A stretch of 64,000 bases of DNA from Clostridium sp. (GCF_018372875.1 NZ_JAHAIF010000008.1:1-64000), one strand, 5' to 3'. Numbered from the stretch's first letter, positions 33,845 to 43,271 are shown. Notes: generated from the sequence alone by a model not told the origin. A program made the numbers and translations.

Positions 33845-34103
33845 AACAAAATAGTATAAGCTACGATAGGGAAAAGTATTATAGAATACAGTTTTAAGAG
33901 AGAAAATGTCACCGGCTGCAAGCATTTTTAAACATGACTATAAGAAAAACTACCCAGGAGCTATGATTTAGTAACTTATTTAAAGCGAAATGTCATCGGT
34001 GAAAATCGATAAAATTTAAGAGAAGAATTGAATTTTTTAATTCAATTTGGGTGGAACCACGGATAATTAGCATTCGTCCCAAGTAGGGATGAGTGCTTTT
34101 TTT
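33845..34103 (+). promoter_or_regulatory. T-box riboswitch leader of thrS
   Basis: A 5' leader of about 260 nt that senses uncharged tRNA-Thr. Visible parts are the aagagaga GA-motif, ggctgcaagca of the Stem I apex, the T-box tgggtggaaccacgg (conserved TGGAACC at 34052-34058) and a terminator, agcattcgtccc paired with gggatgagtgct then seven Ts (34069-34103). The variable T-box base is A, which pairs with a U discriminator. I could not place the specifier codon with confidence. Confidence 0.92.
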
Positions 34104-34129
34104 ATATATTATTAAGAGGAGGTAGAAAA

Positions 34130-36040
34130 ATGAGTATTAAAGTAAAGTTGAATGATGGGTCAATAAGAGAAGTAGAAGAAAACTTAACTCTTTTAGACCT
34201 AGCAAAAAGCATTAACAGAAATCTTGCTAAAAAGGCAATTGTAGGTGAAGTAAATAACACCTTAGTAGATTTAAATTATATGCTAAAAGACAATGATGAG
34301 GTAAACATTCTAACAGCTGATAATGATAAAGCAATTGAGGTTATTAGACATTCTACCTCCCATATAATGGCACAAGCAGTAAAAAGGTTGTATAAGGATG
34401 CAAAACTAGCAATAGGGCCATCAATAGAAAATGGGTTTTACTATGATTTTGATATTGAGAAGCATTTAACTATTGAAGACTTACAAAAGATAGAAAAGGA
34501 AATGAATAATATAATTAATGAAAATTTACAATTTGAAAGGTTTGAGGTTTCAAGAGAAGAAGCTCTTAAAATTATGGAGGAAAACAATGAATCCTATAAA
34601 ATAGAACTTATTAATGACTTACCTCAAGGAGAAAAAATATCTCTTTATAGACAAGGAGAATATGTAGACCTTTGCAGGGGACCACATATACCTTCAACTA
34701 AATATGTAAAAGCTTATAAATTAACAAGTGTTAATGGTGCATATTGGAAGGGGGATGAAAAGAATAAAATGCTTCAAAGAATTTATGGTGTAGCATTCAA
34801 AAATAAGGAATTATTAGAGAAGCATTTAGCCAATATTGAAGAAGCTAAGAAAAGAGATCATAGAAAACTAGGTAAGGAACTGAAGTTGTTTACTTTTGTT
34901 CAAGAAGGCCCAGGATTCCCATTTTTTCTTCCAAAGGGTGTATTTTTAAAAAATAATCTTATAGAATTTTGGAGAGAGCTTCACAAATTGGCAGGATATG
35001 TGGAAGTTGAAACACCTATTATGTTAAATAAGCAGTTATGGGAAACTTCAGGACATTGGTATCATTATAAAGAAAATATGTATACTTCAATGATAGATGA
35101 AGAAGAGTTTGCACTTAAGCCAATGAATTGTCCAGGTGGGATGTTAATTTATAAATCTGAAGCACATTCTTATAGAGATTTTCCAGTTAGGGTGGGTGAA
35201 CTTGGAAGAGTTCACAGACATGAACTTTCAGGAGCATTACATGGTCTTATGAGAGTAAGAGCCTTTACACAGGATGATGCTCATATATTTATGTTACCTA
35301 ATCAAATAAAGTCTGAAATCATGGGGGTAGTAAAGCTTATAGATGAAGTATACTCTAAATTTGGTTTTAGCTATAAGGTTGAGTTATCTACAAGACCAGA
35401 GGATTCCATGGGTAGTGATGAAGATTGGAATTTAGCAGAAGGTTCATTAAAGGGGGCATTAGAAGAGTTAAACCTAGACTATATAATAAACGAAGGTGAT
35501 GGTGCTTTTTATGGGCCTAAGATTGACTTTCATTTAGAAGATAGCCTAGGAAGAACATGGCAATGTGGAACAATTCAATTAGATTTCCAACTTCCTCAAA
35601 GATTTAATTTAGATTATATAGGTCAAGATGGTGAAAAGCATAGACCTATTGTAATCCATAGAGTTATTTTTGGAAGTATTGAAAGATTTATAGGAATTTT
35701 AATTGAACATTTTGCAGGAAAATTCCCAACTTGGCTTGCTCCAGTTCAAGTTAAAGTACTACCTATATCAAATAAGTTTGAAGACTATTCAAATAAAGTA
35801 AGGGATATATTAAATGAAGCTGGAATAAGAGTTGAGTTAGATGATAGAGATGAAAAGATAGGTTATAAAATAAGGGAAGCAAGAAATGAAAGAGTACCAT
35901 ACATGGTTGTTATAGGTGAAAAGGAAGAATGCTTAAATAAGATATCACTTCGTAGTAGAAAAAATGGTGATGAGGGAGTTGTTAATTTATATGAATTAAT
36001 TTCAAGGATAAATGAGGAAGTAGAAAATAAATCTTTATAG
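34130..36040 (+). CDS. thrS: Threonyl-tRNA synthetase
   Basis: A full-length 636-residue class II synthetase that charges tRNA-Thr in the cytosol. Domains are an N-terminal TGS domain (1-60), the editing domain with HSTSHIMAQA (about 75-220; catalytic-type HxxxH), the catalytic core (about 240-530) with zinc ligands in MNCPGGM and the class II motifs around RVGELGRVHRHELSGALHGL, and the anticodon-binding domain (about 535-636). Strong ribosome site agaggagg before ATG 34130. It is controlled by the T-box leader and by the promoter at 33807. Confidence 0.97.
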   Translation: MSIKVKLNDGSIREVEENLTLLDLAKSINRNLAKKAIVGEVNNTLVDLNYMLKDNDEVNILTADNDKAIEVIRHSTSHIMAQAVKRLYKDAKLAIGPSIENGFYYDFDIEKHLTIEDLQKIEKEMNNIINENLQFERFEVSREEALKIMEENNESYKIELINDLPQGEKISLYRQGEYVDLCRGPHIPSTKYVKAYKLTSVNGAYWKGDEKNKMLQRIYGVAFKNKELLEKHLANIEEAKKRDHRKLGKELKLFTFVQEGPGFPFFLPKGVFLKNNLIEFWRELHKLAGYVEVETPIMLNKQLWETSGHWYHYKENMYTSMIDEEEFALKPMNCPGGMLIYKSEAHSYRDFPVRVGELGRVHRHELSGALHGLMRVRAFTQDDAHIFMLPNQIKSEIMGVVKLIDEVYSKFGFSYKVELSTRPEDSMGSDEDWNLAEGSLKGALEELNLDYIINEGDGAFYGPKIDFHLEDSLGRTWQCGTIQLDFQLPQRFNLDYIGQDGEKHRPIVIHRVIFGSIERFIGILIEHFAGKFPTWLAPVQVKVLPISNKFEDYSNKVRDILNEAGIRVELDDRDEKIGYKIREARNERVPYMVVIGEKEECLNKISLRSRKNGDEGVVNLYELISRINEEVENKSL

Positions 36041-36099
36041 GTTGAAAATTAAGAAATATTTTTTGTGAAATTGCAAATGCTATTCTTGAGGTGATATAT

Positions 36100-36318
36100 A
36101 TGGCAAATAGAATAGTTGAAACAATTAAAAAAAGTGGCGAAATTTCAGATTATGTTTTAAGCAATGGTGAAACTATTTCAAAAGAAGTAGGGGTAGAAAG
36201 AGCTAAAAATGGAGAAATTGAAGGAGTTATTATAGCTCATTCAAGAAAAGGTGAAGAATATTTAAGAACTAAGCCTGATGGAGAAGAAGGCAACAATCTT
36301 TCTTCAATGAATAAATAA
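36100..36318 (+). CDS. DUF3892 small protein
   Basis: A 72-residue cytosolic protein of the DUF3892 family: IVETIKKSGEISDYVLSNGE, then EVGVERAKNGEIEGVIIAHS, and RKGEEYLRTKPDGEEGNNL near the C-terminus. These small proteins are common in Firmicutes and have no established role. ATG 36100 with gaggtg 6 bases upstream is better than the GTG at 36091. It is separated from thrS by 59 bases and ends in a terminator. Confidence 0.85.
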   Translation: MANRIVETIKKSGEISDYVLSNGETISKEVGVERAKNGEIEGVIIAHSRKGEEYLRTKPDGEEGNNLSSMNK

Positions 36319-36327
36319 TAAAAGAAA

Positions 36328-36357
36328 TGCTCTGCAAATAATTGCAGAGTATTTTTT
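36328..36357. terminator. Terminator shared by DUF3892 and the small minus-strand gene
   Basis: Stem ctctgcaa/ttgcagag followed by tattttttaa on the plus strand and by catttctttt on the minus strand, so it serves both directions. Confidence 0.8.
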
Positions 36358-36359
36358 AA

Positions 36360-36425
36360 TTATCTATTTAAGTTATTAATTAAATTTACTACTGAACCTG
36401 TTAAACCGTAAACTAAAGTTCTCAT
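36360..36425 (-). CDS. 21-residue small protein with its own promoter
   Basis: A compact gene on the minus strand. ATG 36425 lies after gaaggtaaattt and encodes 21 residues beginning MRTLVYGLTG and ending LINNLNR. It is amphipathic to hydrophobic with basic ends and stops at TAA 36360. A vegetative promoter lies 26 bases upstream and the 36328 hairpin terminates it. Such an isolated promoter-SD-ORF-terminator unit suggests a real membrane-active micropeptide or a small mRNA. No family recognised. Confidence 0.6.
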   Translation of the reverse strand: MRTLVYGLTGSVVNLINNLNR

Positions 36426-36450
36426 AAATTTACCTTCTACATATAGTTAT

Positions 36451-36478
36451 ATTTTACCACAAAGCAATTAGTGGTCAA
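36451..36478 (-). promoter_or_regulatory. Sigma-A promoter of the 21-aa gene
   Basis: On the minus strand TTGACC (36478-36473), a 16-base spacer, TAAAAT (36456-36451). The predicted transcript starts about 20 bases before the ATG. Confidence 0.65.
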
Positions 36479-36545
36479 ACATTCAATTGTTATAATATGG
36501 CTTATAGTGTAAAATTAAATTATAATTTAATTTTAGGTGAAGATT

Positions 36546-36956
36546 ATGATTAATAGAAAGTATTTTTCAATAAATAGCAAGAGAGATATAGAAATATTAA
36601 TGGAGGAATACAATTATTTTCATGATAGTTGTATAAGTGAAATTAATTATGAAAGTGGGGCATATGTTAATGAGGATTTAAGTATGCAACCCATTAATGA
36701 TAAAAGAATACTAAAGGTAGTTTTTCAAAGGCAAGGAAATCCAAGAAATTTAGAGATTAAGTTTAATAAATTAATTAGATTAAACCTTGTTCCAGAATCA
36801 GAAGATTATGATTGTACAATATTTGGAGTAACATTAGAAATTAAAGATGGAAATATATATTGGATAAATGGGGAAGATATTTCTTTTGATAGAATAGATA
36901 GCTATAGGCATTATACTTGGGTTATAGCTAAAGAGGGTGAGTATAGCTTTTATTAA
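36546..36956 (+). CDS. Hypothetical protein, 136 aa
   Basis: A soluble, beta-rich 136-residue protein. It starts INRKYFSINSKRDIEILMEE, has an FHDSCISEINYESGAY segment, then strands LKVVFQRQG and FGVTLEIKDGNIYW, and ends RHYTWVIAKEGEYSFY. This pattern occurs in small stand-alone clostridial proteins whose role is unknown to me. ATG 36546 has aggtga in front of it, while the GTG at 36537 overlaps that site. Monocistronic. Confidence 0.7.
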   Translation: MINRKYFSINSKRDIEILMEEYNYFHDSCISEINYESGAYVNEDLSMQPINDKRILKVVFQRQGNPRNLEIKFNKLIRLNLVPESEDYDCTIFGVTLEIKDGNIYWINGEDISFDRIDSYRHYTWVIAKEGEYSFY

Positions 36957-37052
36957 TATAAAAGAAAAGGTTTAGAGGTGTGGAAATGGTTAAGAAACCA
37001 TGGAGTATAAATGAAAGAATTTTGAAGAATATGATAAAAGGAGATAAGAATT

Positions 37053-37604
37053 ATGACAGAAAGAGAAAAAATGATTGCAGGAGAAGCTTATAATCCTGCT
37101 GATAAGGAACTAGAATATTTAAGATATAATGCAAGAATACTAACAGAGGAGTATAACAAAACCTCTATTAGAGACAAGGAAAAAAGAAGTGAACTATTAA
37201 AAAAGTTGTTTGGATCAACAGGTGAAAATATTTATATTGAACCTAATTTTAATTGCGATTATGGATGTAATATACATGTAGGAGAGAATTTTTATGCAAA
37301 TTATAACTGCGTATTTTTAGATGTTTGTGAAATAAGAATTGGGGATAATTGCTTTGTAGCTCCACAGGTTGGAATATATACAGCAACCCATCCTCTAGAT
37401 CATCAGGAAAGAATTAGTGGAACAGAGTTTGGGAAACCTATAACAATAGGAGACAATTGTTGGATAGGAGGTAGCGCTACAATAGTTCCTGGAGTTACTT
37501 TAGGAAATAATGTTGTAGTTGCTGCTGGTGCTGTAGTCACTAAGAGCTTTGGAGACAATGTTGTAATTGGTGGGAATCCTGCTAAAATCATAAAGGAATT
37601 ATAA
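37053..37604 (+). CDS. maa: Sugar O-acetyltransferase (maltose/galactoside type)
   Basis: A 183-residue hexapeptide-repeat acetyltransferase that acetylates sugars such as maltose or galactosides using acetyl-CoA. It has the N-terminal Mac domain ([20 protein letters not shown]), then left-handed beta-helix repeats including [13 protein letters not shown], the catalytic-type histidine in [11 protein letters not shown] and the [23 protein letters not shown] coil. Length is standard. Strong aaaggag before ATG 37053. A 34-codon frame overlapping its 5' end is not considered a gene. It is followed by a terminator. Confidence 0.9.
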   Translation: MTEREKMIAGEAYNPADKELEYLRYNARILTEEYNKTSIRDKEKRSELLKKLFGSTGENIYIEPNFNCDYGCNIHVGENFYANYNCVFLDVCEIRIGDNCFVAPQVGIYTATHPLDHQERISGTEFGKPITIGDNCWIGGSATIVPGVTLGNNVVVAAGAVVTKSFGDNVVIGGNPAKIIKEL

Positions 37605-37640
37605 AAGCTATGGAAAGTTTAATCTTTCCATAGCTTTTTA
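37603..37640 (+). terminator. Rho-independent terminator
   Basis: Stem aaaagctatggaaag/ctttccatagctttt, overlapping the acetyltransferase stop region. Confidence 0.85.
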
Positions 37641-37750
37641 ATATTTGAAAGATAATTTTAGAAGATAGAATCTATTAAGGATTATAAAAGTAAAATATTT
37701 AGAATTTAAATCAACAAAATTACTTTTAATCATGTATATGGAAAAATATA

Positions 37751-37759
37751 TGGTATAAT
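37751..37759 (+). promoter_or_regulatory. Extended -10 promoter
   Basis: tggtataat is an exact extended -10, 76 bases before the flavodoxin/ferredoxin gene. Confidence 0.5.
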
Positions 37760-37834
37760 TATACATATGAATATTTATATATTTTTATATTTATATGTTT
37801 ATTTCTTTATTTGTTTATTGGTAGGTGAATAATT

Positions 37835-38596
37835 ATGGTTGGAGTATATTTTAGTGGAACAGGTAATACAAGATACTGTCTTGAGAAATTTTTAAGTGAA
37901 TACCAGGGGGATGGGAAGAGTTTCTCCGTTGAAGATCCAAATATAATAAATGTCATTAGAGAAAATAAAGATATTGTATTTGCGTATCCAATATATTTTA
38001 GCAATTTGCCTAAAATAGTTAGAGATTTTATAGAAATAAACCAGAAAGAGTTTAATGGAAAAAATATTTTTATTATATCAACCATGGGATTATTTAGTGG
38101 TGATGGAGCAGGATGTTCAGCTCGTTTATTAAAAAAATATGGAGCCAATATATTAGGTGGGTTACATTTAAAGATGCCTGATTGTATTGGTGATAAAAAG
38201 GTATTGAAAAAATCCTTAGAAGAAAATAAAGCTATAGTAAAAGAGGCTGAAGAAAAGATAAAAGAATGTGCTAATAAATTTAAAGCTGGAGTGCCTTTAA
38301 AGGAAGGATTAGGTTTTAGATATCATATAGTTGGTTTATTTGGTCAGAGATTATGGTTTTATAATAAGACTAAGAGTTATACTGACAAGTTTAAAATTAT
38401 AAGTGAAAAATGTGTTGGATGTGGTAAATGTGTTGCAGTATGTCCAATGAATAATATTGAATTAGATAATGATAAGGCTAAAGGGAAAGGCAAGTGTACA
38501 ATGTGTTACCGTTGCTTTAGTAATTGTCCAAAGCAAGCAATTACAATTTTAGGAAAAGAAGTTCAAGAGCAATGTAAGATTGAGAAGTATATATAA
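37835..38596 (+). CDS. EFR1-type flavodoxin-ferredoxin fusion protein
   Basis: A 253-residue redox protein. The N-terminal flavodoxin-like domain (1-155) has the FMN phosphate loop YFSGTGNTRYC (about 5-15). The C-terminal part (about 185-245) has two 4Fe-4S cluster motifs, CVGCGKCVAVCP and CTMCYRCFSNCP. This is the EFR1 layout, likely moving electrons between a flavin and low-potential iron-sulfur carriers. The partner is unknown. Start ATG 37835 follows taggtga. Monocistronic. Confidence 0.92.
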   Translation: MVGVYFSGTGNTRYCLEKFLSEYQGDGKSFSVEDPNIINVIRENKDIVFAYPIYFSNLPKIVRDFIEINQKEFNGKNIFIISTMGLFSGDGAGCSARLLKKYGANILGGLHLKMPDCIGDKKVLKKSLEENKAIVKEAEEKIKECANKFKAGVPLKEGLGFRYHIVGLFGQRLWFYNKTKSYTDKFKIISEKCVGCGKCVAVCPMNNIELDNDKAKGKGKCTMCYRCFSNCPKQAITILGKEVQEQCKIEKYI

Positions 38597-38677
38597 TAAG
38601 AAATCATGTTATTATATACAATAACTATTATGCTTGGTATAAGATATGTAGTTGTGATTTTTTCACTAATGAAAGAA

Positions 38678-38716
38678 GGGATTTAGCTTATTTTTGTGCT
38701 AAATCCCCTCTTTTAT
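38678..38716. terminator. Terminator between convergent genes
   Basis: Perfect stem gggatttagc/gctaaatccc followed by ctcttttatt on the plus strand and by ttctttcatt on the minus strand. Confidence 0.8.
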
Positions 38717-38721
38717 TACTT

Positions 38722-39003
38722 TTAGTAAAGTCCTGTTAGAATTATAAAGCATAGAATACTAAGAATTACTGTTATAGTAATAAAACAATTCTTTATGATA
38801 TTTATATTATAGGCATTCTTAGCTTTTAAATATAAATTAATATCTTCTATATCTAAATTAGTGTCATCTATTTTAATATATGAATTAAATAATTCATCAT
38901 ATAAAACATCATCAGCCTTTAAAGTTTCAGAGTCAGCATCCTTTGGTAGCTTTTCCCCCTTAAGATACTCTAATTTCCATAGGTAAAAAGTAGCTTTTCT
39001 CAT
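38722..39003 (-). CDS. Tail-anchored small membrane protein
   Basis: A 93-residue protein. The first 65 residues are charged and soluble (FYLWKLEYLKGEKLPKDADS and onward), followed by one strongly hydrophobic C-terminal helix (about 71-92, CFITITVILSILCFIILTGL). That makes a tail anchor with the bulk in the cytosol. It follows a tandem ABC transporter pair by 70 bases in the opposite sense of reading order and has its own tgggggat ribosome site. Function unknown. Confidence 0.75.
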   Translation of the reverse strand: MRKATFYLWKLEYLKGEKLPKDADSETLKADDVLYDELFNSYIKIDDTNLDIEDINLYLKAKNAYNINIIKNCFITITVILSILCFIILTGLY

Positions 39004-39073
39004 AAATATCCCCCATATGTTTTTCTTTCATTATAGAATTAATAATATTACTTGTAAATAGCTTTCACTAAGC

Positions 39074-40957
39074 CTATTCTAATTCAAAAGCTCCAGTATA
39101 GAGTTGATAATATTTTCCTTTTTCCTTGATTAAAGATTCATGACTACCACGTTCAATAATTCTTCCTTTTTCAAGAACCATAATAACATCTGAATTCTTA
39201 ACAGTTGAAAGTCTGTGAGCAATAACAAAAACAGTTCTACCTTCCATAAGTGAATCCATTCCCCTTTGAACTATAGCCTCTGTATGAGTATCAATAGAAG
39301 AAGTAGCTTCATCTAGAATCATAACAGGTGGATCAGCAACAGCAGCACGTGCAATTGAAATAAGTTGTCTTTGACCTTGAGATAGATCACTTCCATCTCC
39401 AGAGATGATAGTATTATAGCCATTAGGTAACATTCTTATAAATCCATCTGCATTAGCTAATTTAGCAGCTTGTATACATTCTTCATCAGAAGCATCAAGT
39501 CTACCATAACGAATATTTTCCATAACTGTTCCTGTAAATAGGTTAACATCTTGAAGAACAATACCTAAGGATCTTCTTAAGTCATCCTTCTTAATCTTAT
39601 TTATATTAATTCCATCATATCTAATCTTACCATCAGCAATATCATAAAATCTATTAATTAAATTAGTTATTGTTGTCTTACCAGCACCTGTTGCACCAAC
39701 AAAGGCTATTTTTTGTCCAGGTTCTGCATATAGGGATATATTGTGAAGAACTATCTTTTCTTCATTATACCCAAAGTCTACATCAAAGAATCTAACTTCA
39801 CCTTTAAGTTCTGTATAAGTAACAGTTCCATCACTATGAGGATGTTTCCAAGCCCAATGATGACTATGATCCTTAGTTTCTATAAGCTCACCATTTACCT
39901 TGTTTACATTTACTAAAGTAACGTATCCTTCATCTTCTTCCCACTTTTCATCTATTAGTTCAAATATTCTTCCGGCACCTGCAATGGCCATTACAATTGA
40001 ACTTAATTGCTGAGAAACTTGGCTAAGAGGCATAATAAAGCTTCTTGAAAGTTGTAAGAAGGAAGCAATCATACCTAAGGTTAAAGTTCCAACTCCACTT
40101 AGACTTACATTAGTAACACCTAGAATGGCAAGTCCACCTCCTACAATAGCCATGGAAACATAAAGAATATATCCCATATTATTCATTAAAGGTCCAAGCA
40201 TATTTGCAAATCTGTTAGCTTCAGTAGCATTTTTACATAGCTCTTCATTCTTTTGGTTAAACACTTCTTTTGCTTTATCTTCATGGCAAAATACCTTAAC
40301 AACCTTTTGACCATTTATCATTTCTTCAATATAACCATTAACATCCCCAAGAGATTTTTGTTGGCTTACAAAGTATTTACTAGATTTACTTGTAATATTT
40401 CCAACAACCTTAAGAATAATAAAGGTAAATAGAACAACAAAAATAGTTAACCAAAGGCTTAATGTAAGCATTGAGACAAATACAGCTATAATAGTTACCA
40501 CAGAGGAGAATAGCTGAGGAATAGATTGTGTAAGCATTTGTCTTAAGGTATCAGTATCATTTGTGTAGTGACTCATAATATCACCATGAGAGTGAGTATC
40601 AAAATATCTTATAGGAAGTTTCTGCATTTTCTCAAACATTTCATCCCTTATTTCTTTAAGTACTCCCTGTGCAATAACAACCATAACTCTGTTATAAAAT
40701 AGGGTAGCAATAACACCTATTAAATAAATTCCAGCCATTATAAGAATTAATCTAGCTAGTCCTGAAAAGTCAGGCACAGCCTCAAGTAAAAGGGGAGTGA
40801 TATAGTCATCTATAAGTGTCTTTAGGAATAAAGTAGATACAACACTTGCTACAGCGCTTAGTAATATACTAACTAAAACAAAAATAAATTGTATTCTATA
40901 CTTACTTATATATGAAAGAAGCCTTTTCAGTGTTTTTGAGTCTGCTTTTTTACTCAT
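39074..40957 (-). CDS. ABC exporter half-transporter, second subunit
   Basis: A 627-residue fused membrane-ATPase half-transporter (type I exporter). Six membrane helices (about 15-310) precede an ATPase domain with Walker A GATGAGKTT, signature LSQGQRQ and Walker B VMILDEATSSID. The linker contains an unusual His/Trp-rich insertion (KDHSHHWAWKHPHSDG) before the ATPase domain, seen in related clostridial exporters. ATG 40957 follows ggaggaag and overlaps the upstream gene by 8 bases. Together they form a heterodimeric drug-type exporter. Confidence 0.92.
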   Translation of the reverse strand: MSKKADSKTLKRLLSYISKYRIQFIFVLVSILLSAVASVVSTLFLKTLIDDYITPLLLEAVPDFSGLARLILIMAGIYLIGVIATLFYNRVMVVIAQGVLKEIRDEMFEKMQKLPIRYFDTHSHGDIMSHYTNDTDTLRQMLTQSIPQLFSSVVTIIAVFVSMLTLSLWLTIFVVLFTFIILKVVGNITSKSSKYFVSQQKSLGDVNGYIEEMINGQKVVKVFCHEDKAKEVFNQKNEELCKNATEANRFANMLGPLMNNMGYILYVSMAIVGGGLAILGVTNVSLSGVGTLTLGMIASFLQLSRSFIMPLSQVSQQLSSIVMAIAGAGRIFELIDEKWEEDEGYVTLVNVNKVNGELIETKDHSHHWAWKHPHSDGTVTYTELKGEVRFFDVDFGYNEEKIVLHNISLYAEPGQKIAFVGATGAGKTTITNLINRFYDIADGKIRYDGININKIKKDDLRRSLGIVLQDVNLFTGTVMENIRYGRLDASDEECIQAAKLANADGFIRMLPNGYNTIISGDGSDLSQGQRQLISIARAAVADPPVMILDEATSSIDTHTEAIVQRGMDSLMEGRTVFVIAHRLSTVKNSDVIMVLEKGRIIERGSHESLIKEKGKYYQLYTGAFELE

Positions 40958-42701
40958 TGTCACTTCCTCCCTTCATTTGTGATTCATAAACTTCTTTGTA
41001 AATTTCGCTTGTTTTTAATAGTTCTTCATGGGTACCAATTGCAGCAACATTACCATCATCCATTACAATAATCTTATCTGAATCTTGTATAGAAGAAACT
41101 CTTTGAGCAATTATAACCTTAGTTGTATTTGGTATTTCTTCTTTAAAGGCTTTCCTAATTAAAGCATCTGTCTTAGTATCAACAGCAGAAGTAGAGTCAT
41201 CTAAAATTAATATTTTAGGCTTCTTTAACAGAGCACGTGCAATACATAGACGTTGTTTTTGACCACCTGACACATTAGTACCACCTTGTTCAATATAAGT
41301 ATCATATCCCTTAGGGAATGTTTCAATAAAGGAATGAGCTTCTGCTAATTTACAAGCACGAATAAGCTCTTCATCTGTAGCATTTTCATTACCCCAACGT
41401 AGATTTTCTTTAATGGTTCCAGAGAATAACACATTTTTTTGAAGTACAACTGCAACTTCATTTCTAAGTGTTTCAATATCATAATCTCTAACATCAATTC
41501 CGCCAACCTTAACTGAACCACCAGTTACATCATAAAGTCTTGGTATAAGTTGAATTAGAGAAGATTTAGAGGAACCTGTTCCCCCTAAAATACCAACTGT
41601 ATCACCAGAATTTATCTTAATGTTGATATTATTTAAGCAAAGCTTGTCTGCATTTTTTGAATAAGAGAAATTAACGTTTTTAAATTCTATATCACCATTA
41701 TTTACTGTCATAACAGGTGAAGTTGGGTTCTTTAAATCTATCTCTTCATCTAATACTTCTACAATTCTTTCTGCAGATGCCCTTGATATTGTAATCATAA
41801 CTATAACCATTGAAAGCATCATAAGGCTTGAAAGAATTTGGGTAGCATAGCTTAATAAGCTCATAAGTTCACCAGTACTTAAACCTAAATTAGCATCACC
41901 ACCAGAAGCTACAATAGCTCTTGCTCCAAACCATGAAATAAATATGGTAGTAGCATACATACAAAGCTGCATAAGTGGAGCATTATAAGATACAGTTTTT
42001 TCTGCCTTAGAGAAATCTTTGTAAATTTCATTAGATACATCTTCAAACTTATCTATTTCAAAATCTTCACGTACAAAGGATTTAACAACTCTTATTCCAT
42101 GTAGATTTTCTTGTACAATACTGTTTAACTTATCATAAGTTTTAAAAACTCTTTTAAAAATAGGATGAACCCTTGTCATAACAAACCATAATCCTACACC
42201 TAAAACTGGTACAGTTACTAAGAATATTAGTGATAACTTTATATCGATAGTAAATGCAGCAAAAAGTGAAAATATGAGCATTATTGGTGCTCTAACTGCC
42301 ATACGTATTATCATTTGATATGAATTTTGGACATTAGTTACATCTGTTGTAAGTCTTGTTACAATGCTTGCAGTAGAGAATTTATCAATATTTGAGAAGG
42401 AATAATCCTGTACCTTGTAGTACATATCCTTTCTAAGGTTCTTTGCAAATCCAGCTGAAGCAATGGCAGCCTTTTGACCAGACATTATCCCAAAAAATAA
42501 TGAAATAGCTGCAGAAATAAGTAATGCTATGCCCATCTTTAGAATAAAAGGCATATTTCCTTGATCTATTCCATAATCAATTAGATTAGCCATAAGGATA
42601 GGAATAACAACTTCCATAGTTACTTCAAAGCACATAAAAATTGCAGATAAAATAGAATCTTTTTTAAATTCTCTAATGCTTTGTGCTAACTTTTTTATCA
42701 T
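40950..42701 (-). CDS. ABC exporter half-transporter, first subunit
   Basis: A 583-residue half-transporter with six helices (about 15-300) and an ATPase domain. Walker A is GGTGSSKSS rather than GxxGxGKS/T with Gly at the sixth position, the signature is VSGGQKQR, and Walker B is ILILDDSTSAVD with Asp instead of the catalytic Glu. That is the degenerate-site pattern of heterodimeric exporters such as BmrC/LmrC, while the partner carries the canonical Glu. ATG 42701 has a perfect aggaggt site, so the upstream ATG 42734 is rejected. Likely repressed by the MarR regulator via 42753. Confidence 0.92.
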   Translation of the reverse strand: MIKKLAQSIREFKKDSILSAIFMCFEVTMEVVIPILMANLIDYGIDQGNMPFILKMGIALLISAAISLFFGIMSGQKAAIASAGFAKNLRKDMYYKVQDYSFSNIDKFSTASIVTRLTTDVTNVQNSYQMIIRMAVRAPIMLIFSLFAAFTIDIKLSLIFLVTVPVLGVGLWFVMTRVHPIFKRVFKTYDKLNSIVQENLHGIRVVKSFVREDFEIDKFEDVSNEIYKDFSKAEKTVSYNAPLMQLCMYATTIFISWFGARAIVASGGDANLGLSTGELMSLLSYATQILSSLMMLSMVIVMITISRASAERIVEVLDEEIDLKNPTSPVMTVNNGDIEFKNVNFSYSKNADKLCLNNINIKINSGDTVGILGGTGSSKSSLIQLIPRLYDVTGGSVKVGGIDVRDYDIETLRNEVAVVLQKNVLFSGTIKENLRWGNENATDEELIRACKLAEAHSFIETFPKGYDTYIEQGGTNVSGGQKQRLCIARALLKKPKILILDDSTSAVDTKTDALIRKAFKEEIPNTTKVIIAQRVSSIQDSDKIIVMDDGNVAAIGTHEELLKTSEIYKEVYESQMKGGSDNE

Positions 42702-42752
42702 ATGATTACCTCCTGTGTTAATTAGTTGTTGCATATAGTTTATAATGGAAAC

Positions 42753-42772
42753 AATGTTTGATATCCAACATT
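42753..42772. promoter_or_regulatory. Candidate MarR operator in front of the ABC exporter
   Basis: Imperfect palindrome aatgtttgatatccaacatt. On the minus strand it overlaps the TTGGAT -35 of a promoter whose TATAAA -10 lies 18 bases downstream. A matching site is found upstream of the marR gene. Confidence 0.6.
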
Positions 42773-42782
42773 ATCTACAAAT

Positions 42783-42808
42783 AAAAAAGTCGATAATTAC
42801 GACTTTTA
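42783..42808 (-). terminator. Terminator of the marR gene
   Basis: Stem aaagtcg/cgacttt with loop taattat, T-rich on the minus strand. It separates marR from the ABC pair, which therefore has its own promoter. Confidence 0.75.
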
Positions 42809-43237
42809 TTGAAGGTTGTTTTTCATTCTTTCAATATAAGATTGTAGAGTTTCTAGTTCTTCATCTGAAAATCCCTTAGTTAAAAGTTTTTCTATTGTTT
42901 CCTTATCTTCATTGATAAGCTCTGATATTTTACTAGCCTTAGGAGTTAATACCAACTTTTTTAATCTACCATCATAAGGAACAGAATGTCTTTCTACAAG
43001 TCCTTTTTGAACCATTAAGTTTACAACCTTAGAAGCAGTAGAACGAGTAACACCAAATTCTTCTTCTAGGTCTTTTTGAAACACATCTCTATCTAAATTG
43101 TGAGATAAATAAGTTATAATCCAGCCATTAGTACCAGTTATTTGATCCACAATTTTTTTATTTAAATGTTTATCTATATACCTTTTAATCATGTTGTTTA
43201 AGCCCCTAAGTTCAATTCCAATCTTACTATATTTCAC
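42806..43237 (-). CDS. MarR-family transcriptional regulator
   Basis: A 143-residue winged-helix repressor. N-terminal dimer helix (about 10-35), helix-turn-helix with VFQKDLEEEFGVTRSTASKV (about 52-71), a wing VERHSVPYDGRLKKLVLT with the conserved D-R pair, and C-terminal dimer helices. GTG 43237 is the start, with gaagg 8 bases upstream. It probably represses the ABC pair downstream and itself. Palindromes of the form TGTTTGATATmCAACA lie before both units. Confidence 0.9.
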   Translation of the reverse strand: MKYSKIGIELRGLNNMIKRYIDKHLNKKIVDQITGTNGWIITYLSHNLDRDVFQKDLEEEFGVTRSTASKVVNLMVQKGLVERHSVPYDGRLKKLVLTPKASKISELINEDKETIEKLLTKGFSDEELETLQSYIERMKNNLQ

Positions 43238-43271
43238 TAAAAAACCTTCTTTCTAAACTGTAGCATATACA

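Noticed and set aside
36987-37091. 34-codon frame [20 protein letters not shown].. overlapping the 5' end of the sugar acetyltransferase
   Set aside because: It overlaps the acetyltransferase start and has no recognisable family. It could be a leader remnant but the support is weak.
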